This document shows, piece after piece, positions 7,569 to 17,047 of a stretch of 64,000 nucleotides of DNA. Numbering within the stretch: position 1 is the stretch's first letter; each line of letters starts with the position of its first letter. The notes below the pieces were generated by a model. The model was not told the origin of the DNA. It made no database searches and saw nothing but the letters and a program-made list of their open reading frames with translations. The position numbers were made by a program, and so were the translations under genes. Source of the stretch: Chloroflexota bacterium (lineage in GTDB: Bacteria > Chloroflexota > Anaerolineae > Anaerolineales > Anaerolineaceae); assembly GCA_029548365.1 (NCBI GenBank), contig JAKPNN010000029.1, positions 47,779-111,778 of the forward strand, read 5' to 3'.

Positions 7569-9968
7569 TCAGTGCTGCCCGCGCACCCACATCCCCTTCC
7601 CGTCGCTGCTGACCCGCACCCAGCCGTGGCCTTGCCCGCTGACCAGCGGGTAGCCGGTCAACGCTGCCTGCAGAGGCGGCGCATCCGCTTCTGTGGCGGA
7701 AAGCAGGATCACTTCAGGCGCCCAGAGCGTGATTTGCTCCAGGGGAAGGTCTTCCACGCCCACACCAGCGGGCAGGAACAGCACATCCGGCGGGGCAGGC
7801 AGATGATGCCAGCAGTCGCCAACCCTGCCCGTGGGAATCAACGCGCGAAAATCCTCCCAGGTCAGCCACAGGAGGGAGCCGCGCTCGCCCGCCCACAGGA
7901 TTTCAATCCGCAGCCCTTTCCCGGCGTCAACAACAGCACCCGCACTTGTAATCTGAGATTGCACGCCCTGTTCAGCCAGCAGGGCAACCACAGTACGGCT
8001 GGTTTGGTTGACATCCGGGTCCACAGCCCACAGGACCATGTCAATCGGTACTTTCTTGATCACGCCGATCAGCCCGAGCAGATCTTCGCGGGAATTGCTG
8101 CCGATGATCAACAGGTCCAGATGGCGCCCCCCGGTCGGGAGCATCTCGCCCAATGCCTGGTTGAGCGCTGACCCGCTCTCACCCCCGCCGATCAGCACGG
8201 ACCCTCCCGGCGGGGTCTGCACCAGCAGCGTTCCACGGTCATCCAGCAGGGTCAAATGCAAACGTCCATCCGGCGCACTCAAAACCCGGTTCCACACAAG
8301 CACGGTCAGGCCTGCCAGCATCAGCAAACCAACCTGCGGAGAAAATATTTTCTTAAGGGTTACCGTGCGCACTTCAGGGGGAAGGAGCGTCAACAGGAAC
8401 AAACCAGCATAAAACACCACCAGCCACAGAATATGAAAAGAGGGGAATACCACTTCGCTGCCGGGTAAGCGCGCCAGCCAGGTCACCATGCGGATGGTGT
8501 AGCGCACAAAGGGCAAACTGATGACCGCCAGAACTTGTCCCATCCCGGGTAAGGCCAGACCCGTCAGCAGGGCCAACCCGCTCAACACCATCACCAGGGA
8601 TTGTGGTGGCAGGATCAAAGGGTTGGCCAGCAACGTAATCCAGGACACGCCCCCGAAATGGTAGATCATAATCGGCAGGGTCATCACCTGGGCAGCCAGG
8701 GTAAAGAGCAAAAATTCGCTCACCGGGCCCACCAGCTTTTGGGCTTTTTCTTCTGATATCCTCCGGGTGGCAAACTGGACAAACCACTCTTCCAGAGGTT
8801 GCGCATACAACACCAACCCCAATGTTGCTGCGGTGGAGAGCTGAAAGCCAAAATCCCAGGGCAGGTTCGGGTTGATCAGCGCCATGCCCAGCACAGCCAA
8901 GCCCAGGCTATTGAGCCCGTTTTGTCGCCGACCGAACATCCCGCCCAACACCCCCATGGCACCCATGATCGCCGCCCTTACGACCCCCGCATCTCCGCCC
9001 ACAAAGACCGCATAGGCTGAGATAGCGGCCACAGCCACCAGCGCGCCCCACCTGCGCCCCAGCAGGCGCGTGAAGGCAGCAGAAAATAAACCCGCCAGGA
9101 TGGCAATATTGAATCCCGAAATGGCGATGATGTGAGCTGTGCCTGTGCGGCGGAAGGCGTCCTGCAGTTCAGACGAAAGGCCCTGATCGCGCCCGAGCAG
9201 GATGCCCGCCAGCAGGTCAGCCTCCGGGGAAGGGAACAGGGTTTGCAATGTGGCATACGCACGGTCGTGCAGGGCAAAGATCGCCGCTTTGATAGGGTTG
9301 CCCCGGTCGAATTCCACCCGGTTAACCCGGGGATTGGTCATCAGGCTTCCGATGCCTTTGCGAGCCAAAAAATCCTGAAAGGAAAAATCATCGCCATCGG
9401 GCGGCGTCCGCAACTGACCGGTAACGCTGATGCGCATCCCGTAAGCCCAGGCGCTGCCGGGTTGCATCTGCACCAGCACCCGGCCAGAGATTTCAGCGGG
9501 GTTCACCTGTTGCGCAAGCCCGTCCAGGACTTCCAGAGATTCCACTGCTACAGTCAGGTTGGTCACAGTGTCACGAAAATCGGGCGGCTTGACCACCGTT
9601 CCCACCATCTGGACCGTGCCGCGGTCATTGTAATACGCGGCGTGCTGAGGTGTGAGCGCAGGCTGTGCCGCGGCATAGCGCCAGCCGCCCAGACACAGGG
9701 AAGCTGCCAAAAGCGCACCCGGCAGGCGTTGATCGACCCGCGTCAGGCGGCGCAGGTGGTGGGTCAGGGCTGAGCGCCCGGGCAGGCGCCAGGCTAAAAT
9801 CATCGCCAGGAGGCACAGCAGCATCCCCGCCAGCCAGCCCCAGGCGGGGATTGCGACCCGATCCGCCAGCAGGATGCCGCCCACGCTGGTCAACGCCAGC
9901 CAGAAGAAGGGCAAAAAGCCCTGGAAAGGTGAGCGTTTTGTGGGTTGTTGCGGGGACGGCGCTGGCAT
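7569..9968 (-). CDS. comEC: ComEC/Rec2-family DNA uptake channel with degenerate metallo-beta-lactamase domain
   Basis: 799 aa. Order: hydrophobic N-terminus, an OB-like DUF4131 region (about 60-210), the ComEC transmembrane core with its typical AHIIAISGFNIAILAG signature, several helices to about 535, then a C-terminal region aligned to the metallo-beta-lactamase domain. In that region the usual LIDGG is LIGGG (about 592) and the metal-binding HxHxDH is GSNSRED (about 622-628), so all expected ligands of the first metal site are gone. The membrane channel for single-stranded DNA import is probably intact, while the nuclease activity proposed for this domain is probably lost. ATG at 9968 has GAAAG about 8 bases upstream. 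No comEA or comF is adjacent. Confidence 0.92.
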   Translation of the reverse strand: MPAPSPQQPTKRSPFQGFLPFFWLALTSVGGILLADRVAIPAWGWLAGMLLCLLAMILAWRLPGRSALTHHLRRLTRVDQRLPGALLAASLCLGGWRYAAAQPALTPQHAAYYNDRGTVQMVGTVVKPPDFRDTVTNLTVAVESLEVLDGLAQQVNPAEISGRVLVQMQPGSAWAYGMRISVTGQLRTPPDGDDFSFQDFLARKGIGSLMTNPRVNRVEFDRGNPIKAAIFALHDRAYATLQTLFPSPEADLLAGILLGRDQGLSSELQDAFRRTGTAHIIAISGFNIAILAGLFSAAFTRLLGRRWGALVAVAAISAYAVFVGGDAGVVRAAIMGAMGVLGGMFGRRQNGLNSLGLAVLGMALINPNLPWDFGFQLSTAATLGLVLYAQPLEEWFVQFATRRISEEKAQKLVGPVSEFLLFTLAAQVMTLPIMIYHFGGVSWITLLANPLILPPQSLVMVLSGLALLTGLALPGMGQVLAVISLPFVRYTIRMVTWLARLPGSEVVFPSFHILWLVVFYAGLFLLTLLPPEVRTVTLKKIFSPQVGLLMLAGLTVLVWNRVLSAPDGRLHLTLLDDRGTLLVQTPPGGSVLIGGGESGSALNQALGEMLPTGGRHLDLLIIGSNSREDLLGLIGVIKKVPIDMVLWAVDPDVNQTSRTVVALLAEQGVQSQITSAGAVVDAGKGLRIEILWAGERGSLLWLTWEDFRALIPTGRVGDCWHHLPAPPDVLFLPAGVGVEDLPLEQITLWAPEVILLSATEADAPPLQAALTGYPLVSGQGHGWVRVSSDGKGMWVRGQH

Positions 9969-10130
9969 GGCACATCTTTCGCAAAGCGAGCTAAATCGGG
10001 ATCAGCAGTCTAATTTTATCAAAGATATGGCATTGTGCGGTTGAATGCGCAAAACATAGGTCAAAAAAGTGTTGTGATGAGGTTCCCGGGGTTTAGAGAG
10101 TGCTGAATATAGGCTCGTATGGCAACCACG

Positions 10131-10170
10131 GCTCAATACCCTTGCAGGGCACAGGGAGTGCTACGCGAAG
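10131..10170 (+). repeat. 40-bp dispersed intergenic repeat, copy 1
   Basis: Matches the reverse complement of 16826-16865 at 39 of 40 positions, while sequence on both sides is unrelated. The core contains GCAC-AGGGA-GTGC, a small stem-loop. It lies in non-coding DNA. Confidence 0.85.
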
Positions 10171-10307
10171 GGTTGCCCCTACGAATTGATATAATATTAG
10201 TCATATTCGTATTTAATATAATTTCATAGTGATTCATGAACCTATTGTTTAACATCATTTGTTTGTAAACCCACTCTTTTATTAATTACACATACACAAC
10301 AGCCCCC

Positions 10308-10353
10308 CTTTAAAAATTAAAACCGCTGGCTAAAACTGCACTTCAGCCAGCGG
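10308..10353 (-). terminator. Intrinsic terminator of the inositol phosphatase gene
   Basis: A perfect 9-bp inverted repeat (CCGCTGGCT at 10323-10331 with AGCCAGCGG at 10345-10353) is followed on the minus strand by a T-rich run (TTTTAATTTTT). It lies just beyond the stop codon of the minus-strand gene. Confidence 0.8.
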
Positions 10354-10376
10354 CATTGGTATTGACCCGTGCCGCG

Positions 10377-11174
10377 TTATGCCACGCCCCGTTCCGCGCG
10401 CACCGCTGCCAGCACCTCCAGCATCTTTTGGTGGATAACCGGGTTGGCGCACACAACGGTGGATGGTGTTTGCAGGTAATCCGGGCCGCCGTAGAGGTCT
10501 GTCACCACGCCGCCTGCCTCCTGCACAATTAAACAGCCCGCGGCGATGTCCCACTGACCGATGCTCACTTGCCAGAACCCGTCCAGTCGCCCGGCAGCCA
10601 CATACACCATATCCAGCGCTGCAGACCCCAACCGGCGCACGGTTTGCGCCTGTGTGTTAAAACGGATAAAGTTAGCCGCGTTATCATCCTGCGAGTTATC
10701 TGCCTCCTGAGGGAAACCGGTCACCAGCATGCAGTCCACCAATTCCGTATACTGCGACACCTGGAGGGGAGCCCCGTTCAGGGTTGCACCCGAACCACGC
10801 TGAGCCGAAAATAGTTCCCCGCGTTCGGGGTCATACACCACGCCCAGGGTCAGCTCGCCTCGATAGGCATAGCCGATCGAGACCGCGTAAAAGGGCACCC
10901 CGTGGGCATAGTTGAGGGTGCCGTCCAGGGGGTCGATGAACCATTGATGTTCCTTAGAACCCCCCGATTCGCCTGATTCCTCAGCGATGATGGCGTGCCC
11001 GGGAAAGACCTGCTGGATGGCATCGATCAAATAGCGCTCCGATGCATAGTCCGCCTGGGTGACCAGGTCCCGGCTGCTTTTGTGGGCAATGTCCAAATCT
11101 TCACGTTTAAAATTCTTTAAAATATCACCCGCGTTGACAGCAATCTGGTTAACGAAATCGAGGGTGGGTTTCAT
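10377..11174 (-). CDS. suhB: Inositol monophosphatase family protein
   Basis: 265 aa, the usual family length. Metal and substrate motifs are complete: EESGESGG (Glu65-Glu66), DPLDGTLNY (81-89) and WDIAAG (208-213). It should hydrolyse myo-inositol 1-phosphate or related sugar phosphates in the cytosol; FBPase or NADP phosphatase side activity is possible in this family. GGAAC lies about 8 bases before the ATG. It is a single-gene unit with its own terminator. Confidence 0.92.
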   Translation of the reverse strand: MKPTLDFVNQIAVNAGDILKNFKREDLDIAHKSSRDLVTQADYASERYLIDAIQQVFPGHAIIAEESGESGGSKEHQWFIDPLDGTLNYAHGVPFYAVSIGYAYRGELTLGVVYDPERGELFSAQRGSGATLNGAPLQVSQYTELVDCMLVTGFPQEADNSQDDNAANFIRFNTQAQTVRRLGSAALDMVYVAAGRLDGFWQVSIGQWDIAAGCLIVQEAGGVVTDLYGGPDYLQTPSTVVCANPVIHQKMLEVLAAVRAERGVA

Positions 11175-11342
11175 AGTGAGGTTCCTTTCATGGTTTCGAT
11201 CAGATCAAGGCTTCATTGTAGCACATGCGGATCGTGTGCATGGTGATTGAAGAATGGTAAAGCAGAATTTGGAATCATTAATTGGAAATTGGTACTGCCT
11301 GTATTGCGGTTGTTTTCCGGTCACTTTTTCGGGAGGTTTGTG

Positions 11343-11348
11343 TATAAT
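11343..11348 (+). promoter_or_regulatory. -10 box upstream of the ABC-F gene
   Basis: TATAAT about 95 bases before the ATG at 11444. The -35 region is poor. The leader between contains no recognisable riboswitch. Confidence 0.4.
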
Positions 11349-11443
11349 CGTCAGTGCAACCATCGGTGTGAAGCAATGCAACCTTATTTTGATAAATTCT
11401 GTTCTGGACAAGTCATAAACCAGATTCCTGATCACCTCCCATC

Positions 11444-13102
11444 ATGATTACCCTGCGCCTCGACAAAGTCACTTTCTCATACCCTTCCACGCCCATCTTT
11501 AGCGATGCCTCATGCGAAATCCAGCAGGGCTGCTATGGGTTGATCGGTCCCAATGGCAGCGGAAAGACCACCCTGTTAAAGCTGATCCTCGGCGAGCTGA
11601 AACCGGACGCAGGTGTGGTATTGATCGATAAGCGCATGAACGTTGCCTACATGGCACAGGAAGTTGCCCTCGACCCCGAACAATCCGCTTCTGAAGCCGT
11701 ACGCCAGGGTGCGGGGCGCGTCCTGGCCCTTGAGGTCGAGCTGGCTGAACTGGAAGCAAAATTTGCTCATCCTGAATATTACGCAGACGAAAAGCGCCTG
11801 GCGCGCTTGATCGAACAACATGAACGCGCCCTGAGCGCCTATCACGAGCTGGGCGGCTCCGGGCTTGAGGGCCAGGTGAAAGCCCTGCTGACCAGCATCG
11901 GCTTTAAAGACCATGAGCTGAACCTGCCGGTTAAAAACCTTAGCGGCGGACAGAAGAAATTGCTGGGCCTGGCGCGCATCATCCTTAGCCGTCCGGATAT
12001 CCTTTTGCTGGATGAACCAGACAATCACCTGGACCTGGACGGCAAAGCCATGCTCAGCAAGTTGATCCAGTCCTTTCCGGGCAGCGTGGTGATCGTCTCA
12101 CACGATCGTTATTTCCTGGATATGGTGGTGGATGAGATCCTGGAAGTTGGCCACGGGCGCATTGAGCAATTCAAGGGCAATTATTCAGAATATACCTTCG
12201 ATAAACAACTTCGACTGCAGCGGCAATCTGTTCTTTTTCAGGCTCAACAGAAAGAGATCTCTCGCCTGGAACAGGCGGCAAAACGCCTGATGATGTGGGG
12301 CAAGGTTTACGACAACCCTAAATTTTCCCAGCGCGGGATTAACATTCTCAAACGCCTTGATCGGTTGGAGAGAGTTGATCAACCCCCTTCCGACGCGAAC
12401 AGGATCGAAATCAACCTGGGCGGCTGGCGCGGCAGTGAAAAGGTGCTGGAAGTCACCGATGTGAGCAAGGGCTTCCCCACTGCGGACGGCAGGGATACAG
12501 CCGTGGTGCTGGATAAGATTAACTTCCTCCTGCGCTATGGCGACCGTGCGGGACTGATCGGCCCCAACGGTGTCGGGAAATCACTGCTGATCCGACTGAT
12601 TTTGGGAGAGTTGCCTCCGGACGGCGGGACGATCTACCTGGGCCCCAGCATCAAGGCAGGTTATTACGCCCAGGAGTTTGAGACGCTTGACCCAAAACCG
12701 GGCTTACTGGAAACCGTCTGCAAAGCCGGGAATTTTTCAGAAAACCGCGGCGTGGCGTTCTTAATCAAATATGGCTTTAACTATGAACAACGCGATACCC
12801 CGGTCGGGTTGCTCTCTGGCGGAGAGCGCGCCCGGCTGCAAATCGCCCTGATCACTCTTTCTGGCGCCAACTTCCTCCTTCTGGATGAACCCACCAATCA
12901 CCTCGACATTCCCTCCTGCGAAGTGCTTGAGGATGCCCTGCTGGATTTCAACGGCACCCTGCTGGCAATCTCCCATGACCGATATTTCCTCGATCGAATT
13001 GCTAACCGGATCATCGAGTTGCGCGGTGACGGTTTAAGTGAATATTCAGGAAATTATTCGGATTACGAAATTCAGCGTTTATCGCCAGACTCCCCCGATT
13101 AA
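11444..13102 (+). CDS. ABC-F family ATPase
   Basis: 552 aa with two ABC cassettes and no membrane helices. First: Walker A GPNGSGKT (35-42), signature LSGGQKK, Walker B LLLDEPDNHLD (Asp in place of the usual Thr). Second: GPNGVGKS, LSGGERA, LLLDEPTNHLD. The two are joined by a charged linker (about 235-320) as in ABC-F proteins, which bind ribosomes at the E site and act in translation or antibiotic protection. The subfamily (EttA, Uup, Vga-like) cannot be set from sequence alone. The gene ends in a perfect 10-bp hairpin. Confidence 0.93.
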   Translation: MITLRLDKVTFSYPSTPIFSDASCEIQQGCYGLIGPNGSGKTTLLKLILGELKPDAGVVLIDKRMNVAYMAQEVALDPEQSASEAVRQGAGRVLALEVELAELEAKFAHPEYYADEKRLARLIEQHERALSAYHELGGSGLEGQVKALLTSIGFKDHELNLPVKNLSGGQKKLLGLARIILSRPDILLLDEPDNHLDLDGKAMLSKLIQSFPGSVVIVSHDRYFLDMVVDEILEVGHGRIEQFKGNYSEYTFDKQLRLQRQSVLFQAQQKEISRLEQAAKRLMMWGKVYDNPKFSQRGINILKRLDRLERVDQPPSDANRIEINLGGWRGSEKVLEVTDVSKGFPTADGRDTAVVLDKINFLLRYGDRAGLIGPNGVGKSLLIRLILGELPPDGGTIYLGPSIKAGYYAQEFETLDPKPGLLETVCKAGNFSENRGVAFLIKYGFNYEQRDTPVGLLSGGERARLQIALITLSGANFLLLDEPTNHLDIPSCEVLEDALLDFNGTLLAISHDRYFLDRIANRIIELRGDGLSEYSGNYSDYEIQRLSPDSPD

Positions 13103-13108
13103 ATTGCC

Positions 13109-13137
13109 GAGCGCCAGGGAAGCCAGTCCTGGCGCTC
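13109..13137 (+). terminator. Stem-loop after the ABC-F gene
   Basis: GAGCGCCAGG (13109-13118) pairs perfectly with CCTGGCGCTC (13128-13137), seven bases after the stop codon. There is no T-tract, so it may be a 3'-end stabilising hairpin or a weak terminator. Confidence 0.5.
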
Positions 13138-13308
13138 TTCAGAAGGAGAAGAAAAGTGTGTTTGTTGAGGCTATTGTAGCATTTTAGCAGGGTCTCTACT
13201 TGACGGCTCTCCTACGATCACCCTACGCACGCCCTCTAAAACAGGTGATTTTTAAAAATCAAATGGAATCAGCGCTGAATTCAAGAATCTTATACTGAAA
13301 ATGCCCGG

Positions 13309-14547
13309 CTATTCGTAACGTAAGGCTTCAACCGGTGCCAGGTTTGCTGCTCGATTGGCAGGATAAAAACCAAAGAAAACGCCAACAGCCGCCGAGAACA
13401 GGGTGGCCAGCAAAACAGAGTTCAATGTCACTGCGATCTCCAGCGGGGTGCCGCTGCTCGTGGCAATCTGGCTGACGACGGCGGAAATCCCCCAGCCCAG
13501 GACAATGCCGATGGTGCCGCCAAACAGGCTCAATAACACCGATTCTGTCAGAAACTGGATTAAGATATCAGCCTTTCGCGCCCCCAAAGCTTTGCGCAAC
13601 CCTATTTCCCGGGTGCGCTCGGTCACAGAGACAAGCATGATGTTCATGATCCCGATGCCGCCCACCAGCAGCGAGATCGCCCCAATGCCCCCCAAGAAGA
13701 TGGTCAGCACGTTGGTGATGGTATCTGCAACTGCCAGGATGTCCTGCTGGTTAAGCAGGGTGAAATCATCCGGGCTGCGCGGTGGGATGCGGTGCGTACT
13801 GCGCAGCACCTCGCGGATCTGCCGGAGGGCCAGGTCTGCATTATCGGTGTTGACCATGGAGACCAGAATATTCTGAACCCGGTCAGATGCCCCGCTCCCG
13901 CTGCGTGGCAGGCGAGCCTGGGCGGTGGAGATGGGAATATAGACGTTTTTATCAGGGTTATTAAACGCGCTGCCGCCCTTAGCTTCAGTCACACCCACAA
14001 TCCGATACGGGTATCCGCCAATCCTGACCGTATTTCCCACCACCCCGGCGCTGCGCCCGAGTAATTGCTCTGCTATCGATGGCCCCAGCACCACCACGGC
14101 GCTGCGTCCCTCAACCTGGGCTGCGCTGACAAATTCACCTTCCGCCATGGTCAAATTCTGCACGAACTGGTAATCGGGAGTGATTCCCAGGATGGACGTC
14201 GTCACACTGCGATCAGCATGGGTGATCTCAGCAGCACCGGAGAAGACCGGCGCCACATAGGCGATCTCTGATGTGCGCGCTGAGGCCGCCAGGGACTGTG
14301 CATCCCGCAGGGTTAGTTCCTTAGGATTGGTGACATCCTCGCTGCTGTTGCCTCCCAGGACGTAGATCACATTGGTGCCAATGCTCTCGATCTCCCCGGT
14401 GATGGAAGCTCCAGCGCTTTCTCCCAACGAGAGCAGGGCAATCACCGACGCCACACCGATCACAATCCCCAATATCGTCAACAGGGAGCGCATTTTATTG
14501 GCGCCCAGGCTGCCCATGGCCTCCCTGATGTTCAGGATCAGATTCAC
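13309..14547 (-). CDS. MacB-type ABC transporter permease
   Basis: 412 aa. One N-terminal helix, a MacB periplasmic-core-like domain (about 45-240) and three C-terminal helices with an FtsX domain (motif [16 protein letters not shown]). In MacB transporters this subunit transmits ATP-driven movement to the envelope side to expel peptides, lipids or drugs. It starts with GTG that overlaps the TGA of the ATPase gene (GTGA), preceded by AGGAGGT, so the two are translationally coupled. In this Gram-negative-looking or monoderm context the substrate is unknown. Confidence 0.93.
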   Translation of the reverse strand: MNLILNIREAMGSLGANKMRSLLTILGIVIGVASVIALLSLGESAGASITGEIESIGTNVIYVLGGNSSEDVTNPKELTLRDAQSLAASARTSEIAYVAPVFSGAAEITHADRSVTTSILGITPDYQFVQNLTMAEGEFVSAAQVEGRSAVVVLGPSIAEQLLGRSAGVVGNTVRIGGYPYRIVGVTEAKGGSAFNNPDKNVYIPISTAQARLPRSGSGASDRVQNILVSMVNTDNADLALRQIREVLRSTHRIPPRSPDDFTLLNQQDILAVADTITNVLTIFLGGIGAISLLVGGIGIMNIMLVSVTERTREIGLRKALGARKADILIQFLTESVLLSLFGGTIGIVLGWGISAVVSQIATSSGTPLEIAVTLNSVLLATLFSAAVGVFFGFYPANRAANLAPVEALRYE

Positions 14548-15239
14548 TGGCGCACCTCCTGTTTTTCGATCAGCCCGTCACGCAGGTAGATGACACGCTG
14601 AGCCACCGCCGCCACCTCTGCATCATGGGTGACAATCAACAGCGTGGTGTCGTTGGTGTGGTTCAAAGACAGCAAGAGGTTAATAATTTCTTCTCCGGAG
14701 GACGTATCCAGGTTGCCGGTGGGTTCGTCCGCCAGGATGATGGCAGGGCTATTGACCAGGGCACGCGCCAAAGCCACTCGCTGCTGCTGACCGCCTGAAA
14801 GCTCATTCGGCTTGTGATGCACCCGATCACCCAGCCCCACAGCCTCCAGGGCATCAAGGGCTAATGCTTTACGATTGCCAGTCATCCCTGAATAGCGTAA
14901 GGGCAGCTCAACATTGGCCAGCGCGGTTGCCCGCGGCAGCAGGTTGAACTGCTGAAACACAAACCCGATCTTACGGTTGCGCACTTCAGCCAGTTCATCA
15001 TCCACCAGGGTGGAAACCCGTTCGCCATCCAGGTAATAGTCGCCGTCGGTGGGGGTATCCAAACAGCCAAGCATATTCATCAGCGTTGATTTACCAGAGC
15101 CGGAGGGACCCATGATCGCCAGCACTTCTCCGGGCGCCACAGTAAAACTAACGCCGCGCAGGGCATGCACCTGGACCTCCCCCATCTGGTAGACCTTGGT
15201 CAGGTTCTCAATTTGAATGACATATTCCTGCTCAGCCAT
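14544..15239 (-). CDS. MacB/LolD-type ABC transporter ATP-binding protein
   Basis: 231 aa. Walker [11 protein letters not shown]-loop, signature [15 protein letters not shown], Walker [12 protein letters not shown] and the switch His ([10 protein letters not shown]) are all intact. The sequence is of the MacB/LolD/FtsE class that pairs with FtsX-fold permeases. It is the middle gene of the adaptor-ATPase-permease operon: nine bases follow the adaptor and the stop overlaps the permease start. Confidence 0.95.
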   Translation of the reverse strand: MAEQEYVIQIENLTKVYQMGEVQVHALRGVSFTVAPGEVLAIMGPSGSGKSTLMNMLGCLDTPTDGDYYLDGERVSTLVDDELAEVRNRKIGFVFQQFNLLPRATALANVELPLRYSGMTGNRKALALDALEAVGLGDRVHHKPNELSGGQQQRVALARALVNSPAIILADEPTGNLDTSSGEEIINLLLSLNHTNDTTLLIVTHDAEVAAVAQRVIYLRDGLIEKQEVRQ

Positions 15240-15247
15240 GGTTCATC

Positions 15248-16648
15248 CTAATTTCTAAATCCGCCAAAACCCCCACTCCCGGGACCCATATTAAAAGGCA
15301 TCAATCCGGTGATTTCCGCCGGTGGGTTGAGCACGATCAATTCACCTTCTTGTATTTCTGCTTCAAGCACTTCGCTGTAATAATCCGAATAAAAGCCCAA
15401 AACAACAGGCACGCCCACATACGCCTCACCCCGGCGGACAAAAACCTGCTCCTGCCCGTTAATGCTGACGATGGCTTCGTTGGAAATGACAAATACATTC
15501 TCGATTTCTTCGATCAGGATCGACACAGCCGCAGTCATGCCAGGCCGGATGCTCACATCAGCATCTTGCATCTGGATGGTGACCGTATATTCGACCACAC
15601 CCTGGCCTGAACTGCCCACCGGAGAAATTTCCGTCACGGTTCCATTGAAGGTTTTTTCATAGTATGCATCAAATACCAGGTGTGCCGGCTGTCCTTGGCT
15701 CACATAGGGAATATCGATTTCCGAAATTTGCACCGCCAACCGCAGTTCAGCCAGATTATCCAACTGAACCGCCCTGGCACCCATCTGGACGACATCGCCC
15801 ACCTGTGCGGGCAGTTCCGTGATCACGCCAGCGAAGGGCGCTTTTATCGTCGGGCTGTCCAGTCGCGATTGGGCAATCGCCAGGCGAGTTTCCAGGATGG
15901 TCACCTCGTCGGGGTCCGGCCCATCCGTGAGCAGGTTCACCCGGTTTTGCAGACTGGTCAGGCGGGCTTCGGCCAGCTCGATCTCGAGCTCAGCTTCTGC
16001 AATTTCGCGTTCGCTAAATTCCGCCACGCAGAAGTTTAAATTGGCCTGGGCAGTATTGACCCGCTGCAGGTTGGTAGCATTTTGCTGGAAGTTATATATC
16101 TGTTCTGCCTTATCCAGCTCCTCTTCCAGTTCCTCGATCTTGTCGTCTGAACAGCGCCGAAAATTCATCACCGACCGCTGATTTTGCAGGTCTTCCAGTT
16201 GCTCTTCGGCATTCAACAAATCCAGCCGGGCTTGTGCCAGATCAACGCCCCAGTTTTCATAAAGCTTATCCAGAGCTTGCTGCGCGTTGATCACGTCAAT
16301 TTGGGCTTGCAGAATCTCCACTGACAGGGAGTCCGTTTCCAGTGACATCAGCACCTGGTCTTTTTCAACCCGGTCACCCATTGCGATCCCGACCTCGCCG
16401 ATAATGCCGCTGGCAGACCAGGTCAGAACGGCAGTTTGACCAGGTTGGACAGTGCCGGTGCCGTAAATGAAAGCACTCAGGCTGTCCCGTTGATAGGGTT
16501 GTGTTTCAATATTAGCCAGAGCCCGGTTGGCTGCCTGGCGAGTGTTAAAAAACCGCCACCCAATATACAAGCCAGCCAAAACCAGGATTAAAAGCAGTAT
16601 CCACAGTCCTTTTTTACTTCTTTTTCTTCTTTTACTTGTTTCCGTCAC
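15248..16648 (-). CDS. HlyD/RND-type efflux adaptor subunit
   Basis: 466 aa. A basic N-terminus (KRRKRSKKG) and one membrane helix (about 14-32) are followed by a biotinyl-lipoyl-like strand pair around a long helical hairpin (about 110-255, rich in Leu/Glu/Gln, coiled-coil in pattern), then beta-barrel and membrane-proximal domains. Adaptors of this fold link MacB-type pumps to the cell envelope. The start is GTG with GGAGG six bases upstream, so GTG is strongly preferred. It is the first gene of the three-gene operon. A 6-bp hairpin (16667-16685) sits just upstream of the ribosome site. Confidence 0.92.
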   Translation of the reverse strand: MTETSKRRKRSKKGLWILLLILVLAGLYIGWRFFNTRQAANRALANIETQPYQRDSLSAFIYGTGTVQPGQTAVLTWSASGIIGEVGIAMGDRVEKDQVLMSLETDSLSVEILQAQIDVINAQQALDKLYENWGVDLAQARLDLLNAEEQLEDLQNQRSVMNFRRCSDDKIEELEEELDKAEQIYNFQQNATNLQRVNTAQANLNFCVAEFSEREIAEAELEIELAEARLTSLQNRVNLLTDGPDPDEVTILETRLAIAQSRLDSPTIKAPFAGVITELPAQVGDVVQMGARAVQLDNLAELRLAVQISEIDIPYVSQGQPAHLVFDAYYEKTFNGTVTEISPVGSSGQGVVEYTVTIQMQDADVSIRPGMTAAVSILIEEIENVFVISNEAIVSINGQEQVFVRRGEAYVGVPVVLGFYSDYYSEVLEAEIQEGELIVLNPPAEITGLMPFNMGPGSGGFGGFRN

Positions 16649-16825
16649 TCTCTTCCTCCAAACCTCGCGGGTAGCGTGAACCCGCTGTTATCACATCCTT
16701 CACCCGTTAGGAAAAGGCATATTTTTATCCCGGCAATATCCACCATGATATTCAGCCTATATTCCCATTTTACTCTTCAGATTAGAGAATGGTAATGAGT
16801 GGCTATTAGCTGGTAGTTGGTCCCG

Positions 16826-16865
16826 CTTCGCGTAGCACTCCCTGTGCCCTGCAAAGGTATTGAGC
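16826..16865 (-). repeat. 40-bp dispersed intergenic repeat, copy 2 (inverted)
   Basis: Reverse complement of 10131-10170 with a single mismatch in 40; similarity stops abruptly at both ends. Also intergenic. Confidence 0.85.
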
Positions 16866-16916
16866 GCATGCGTTCGGGGATTGCATAGCTCGTAGTTGAT
16901 CACTGGAAAAAGTTCC

Positions 16917-16972
16917 TGACTCCTGCTTCCTGTTTCCTGATTCCTGATCACCACTCACCAATCACCACTCGC
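16917..16972 (+). repeat. Degenerate heptamer tandem repeat
   Basis: Eight consecutive 7-base units: TGACTCC, TGCTTCC, TGTTTCC, TGATTCC, TGATCAC, CACTCAC, CAATCAC, CACTCGC. Neighbouring units differ by one to three bases, the array is in phase throughout, and it ends 27 bases before the -10 box of the next gene. Confidence 0.75.
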
Positions 16973-16998
16973 CATTAGACAGCGCGGCGATTTCTGTT

Positions 16999-17004
16999 TA
17001 TAAT
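16999..17004 (+). promoter_or_regulatory. -10 box for the zinc-ribbon gene
   Basis: TATAAT overlaps the first ATG of the frame (17003), so translation cannot start there. Transcription would begin near 17011, ahead of the ATG at 17048 that has a good ribosome site. Confidence 0.55.
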
Positions 17005-17047
17005 GGGGGGCAGCCTCGAAAAAATATTGGTAATCACTGGAGGACCT

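Larger units (their letters stand above)
9969..10376. other. Gene-free interval between comEC and the inositol phosphatase
   Basis: About 400 bases with no convincing gene. It holds the 40-bp dispersed repeat (10131-10170), an AT-rich stretch (10190-10320) and the terminator of the phosphatase gene (10308-10353). Confidence 0.7.
16649..17047. other. Gene-free interval with repeats upstream of the efflux operon
   Basis: About 400 bases, divergent between the efflux operon and the zinc-ribbon gene. It carries the second copy of the 40-bp repeat (16826-16865) and a degenerate 7-bp tandem array (16917-16972). A 65-codon open frame here reads across the repeats and is not credible. Confidence 0.7.

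Noticed and set aside
16757..16954. 65-codon frame on the minus strand
   Set aside because: Runs across the 40-bp repeat and heptamer array; no ribosome site and no protein-like conservation expected.
16917..16972. CRISPR-like array
   Set aside because: Units are 7 bases and degenerate, without spacers; no cas genes.
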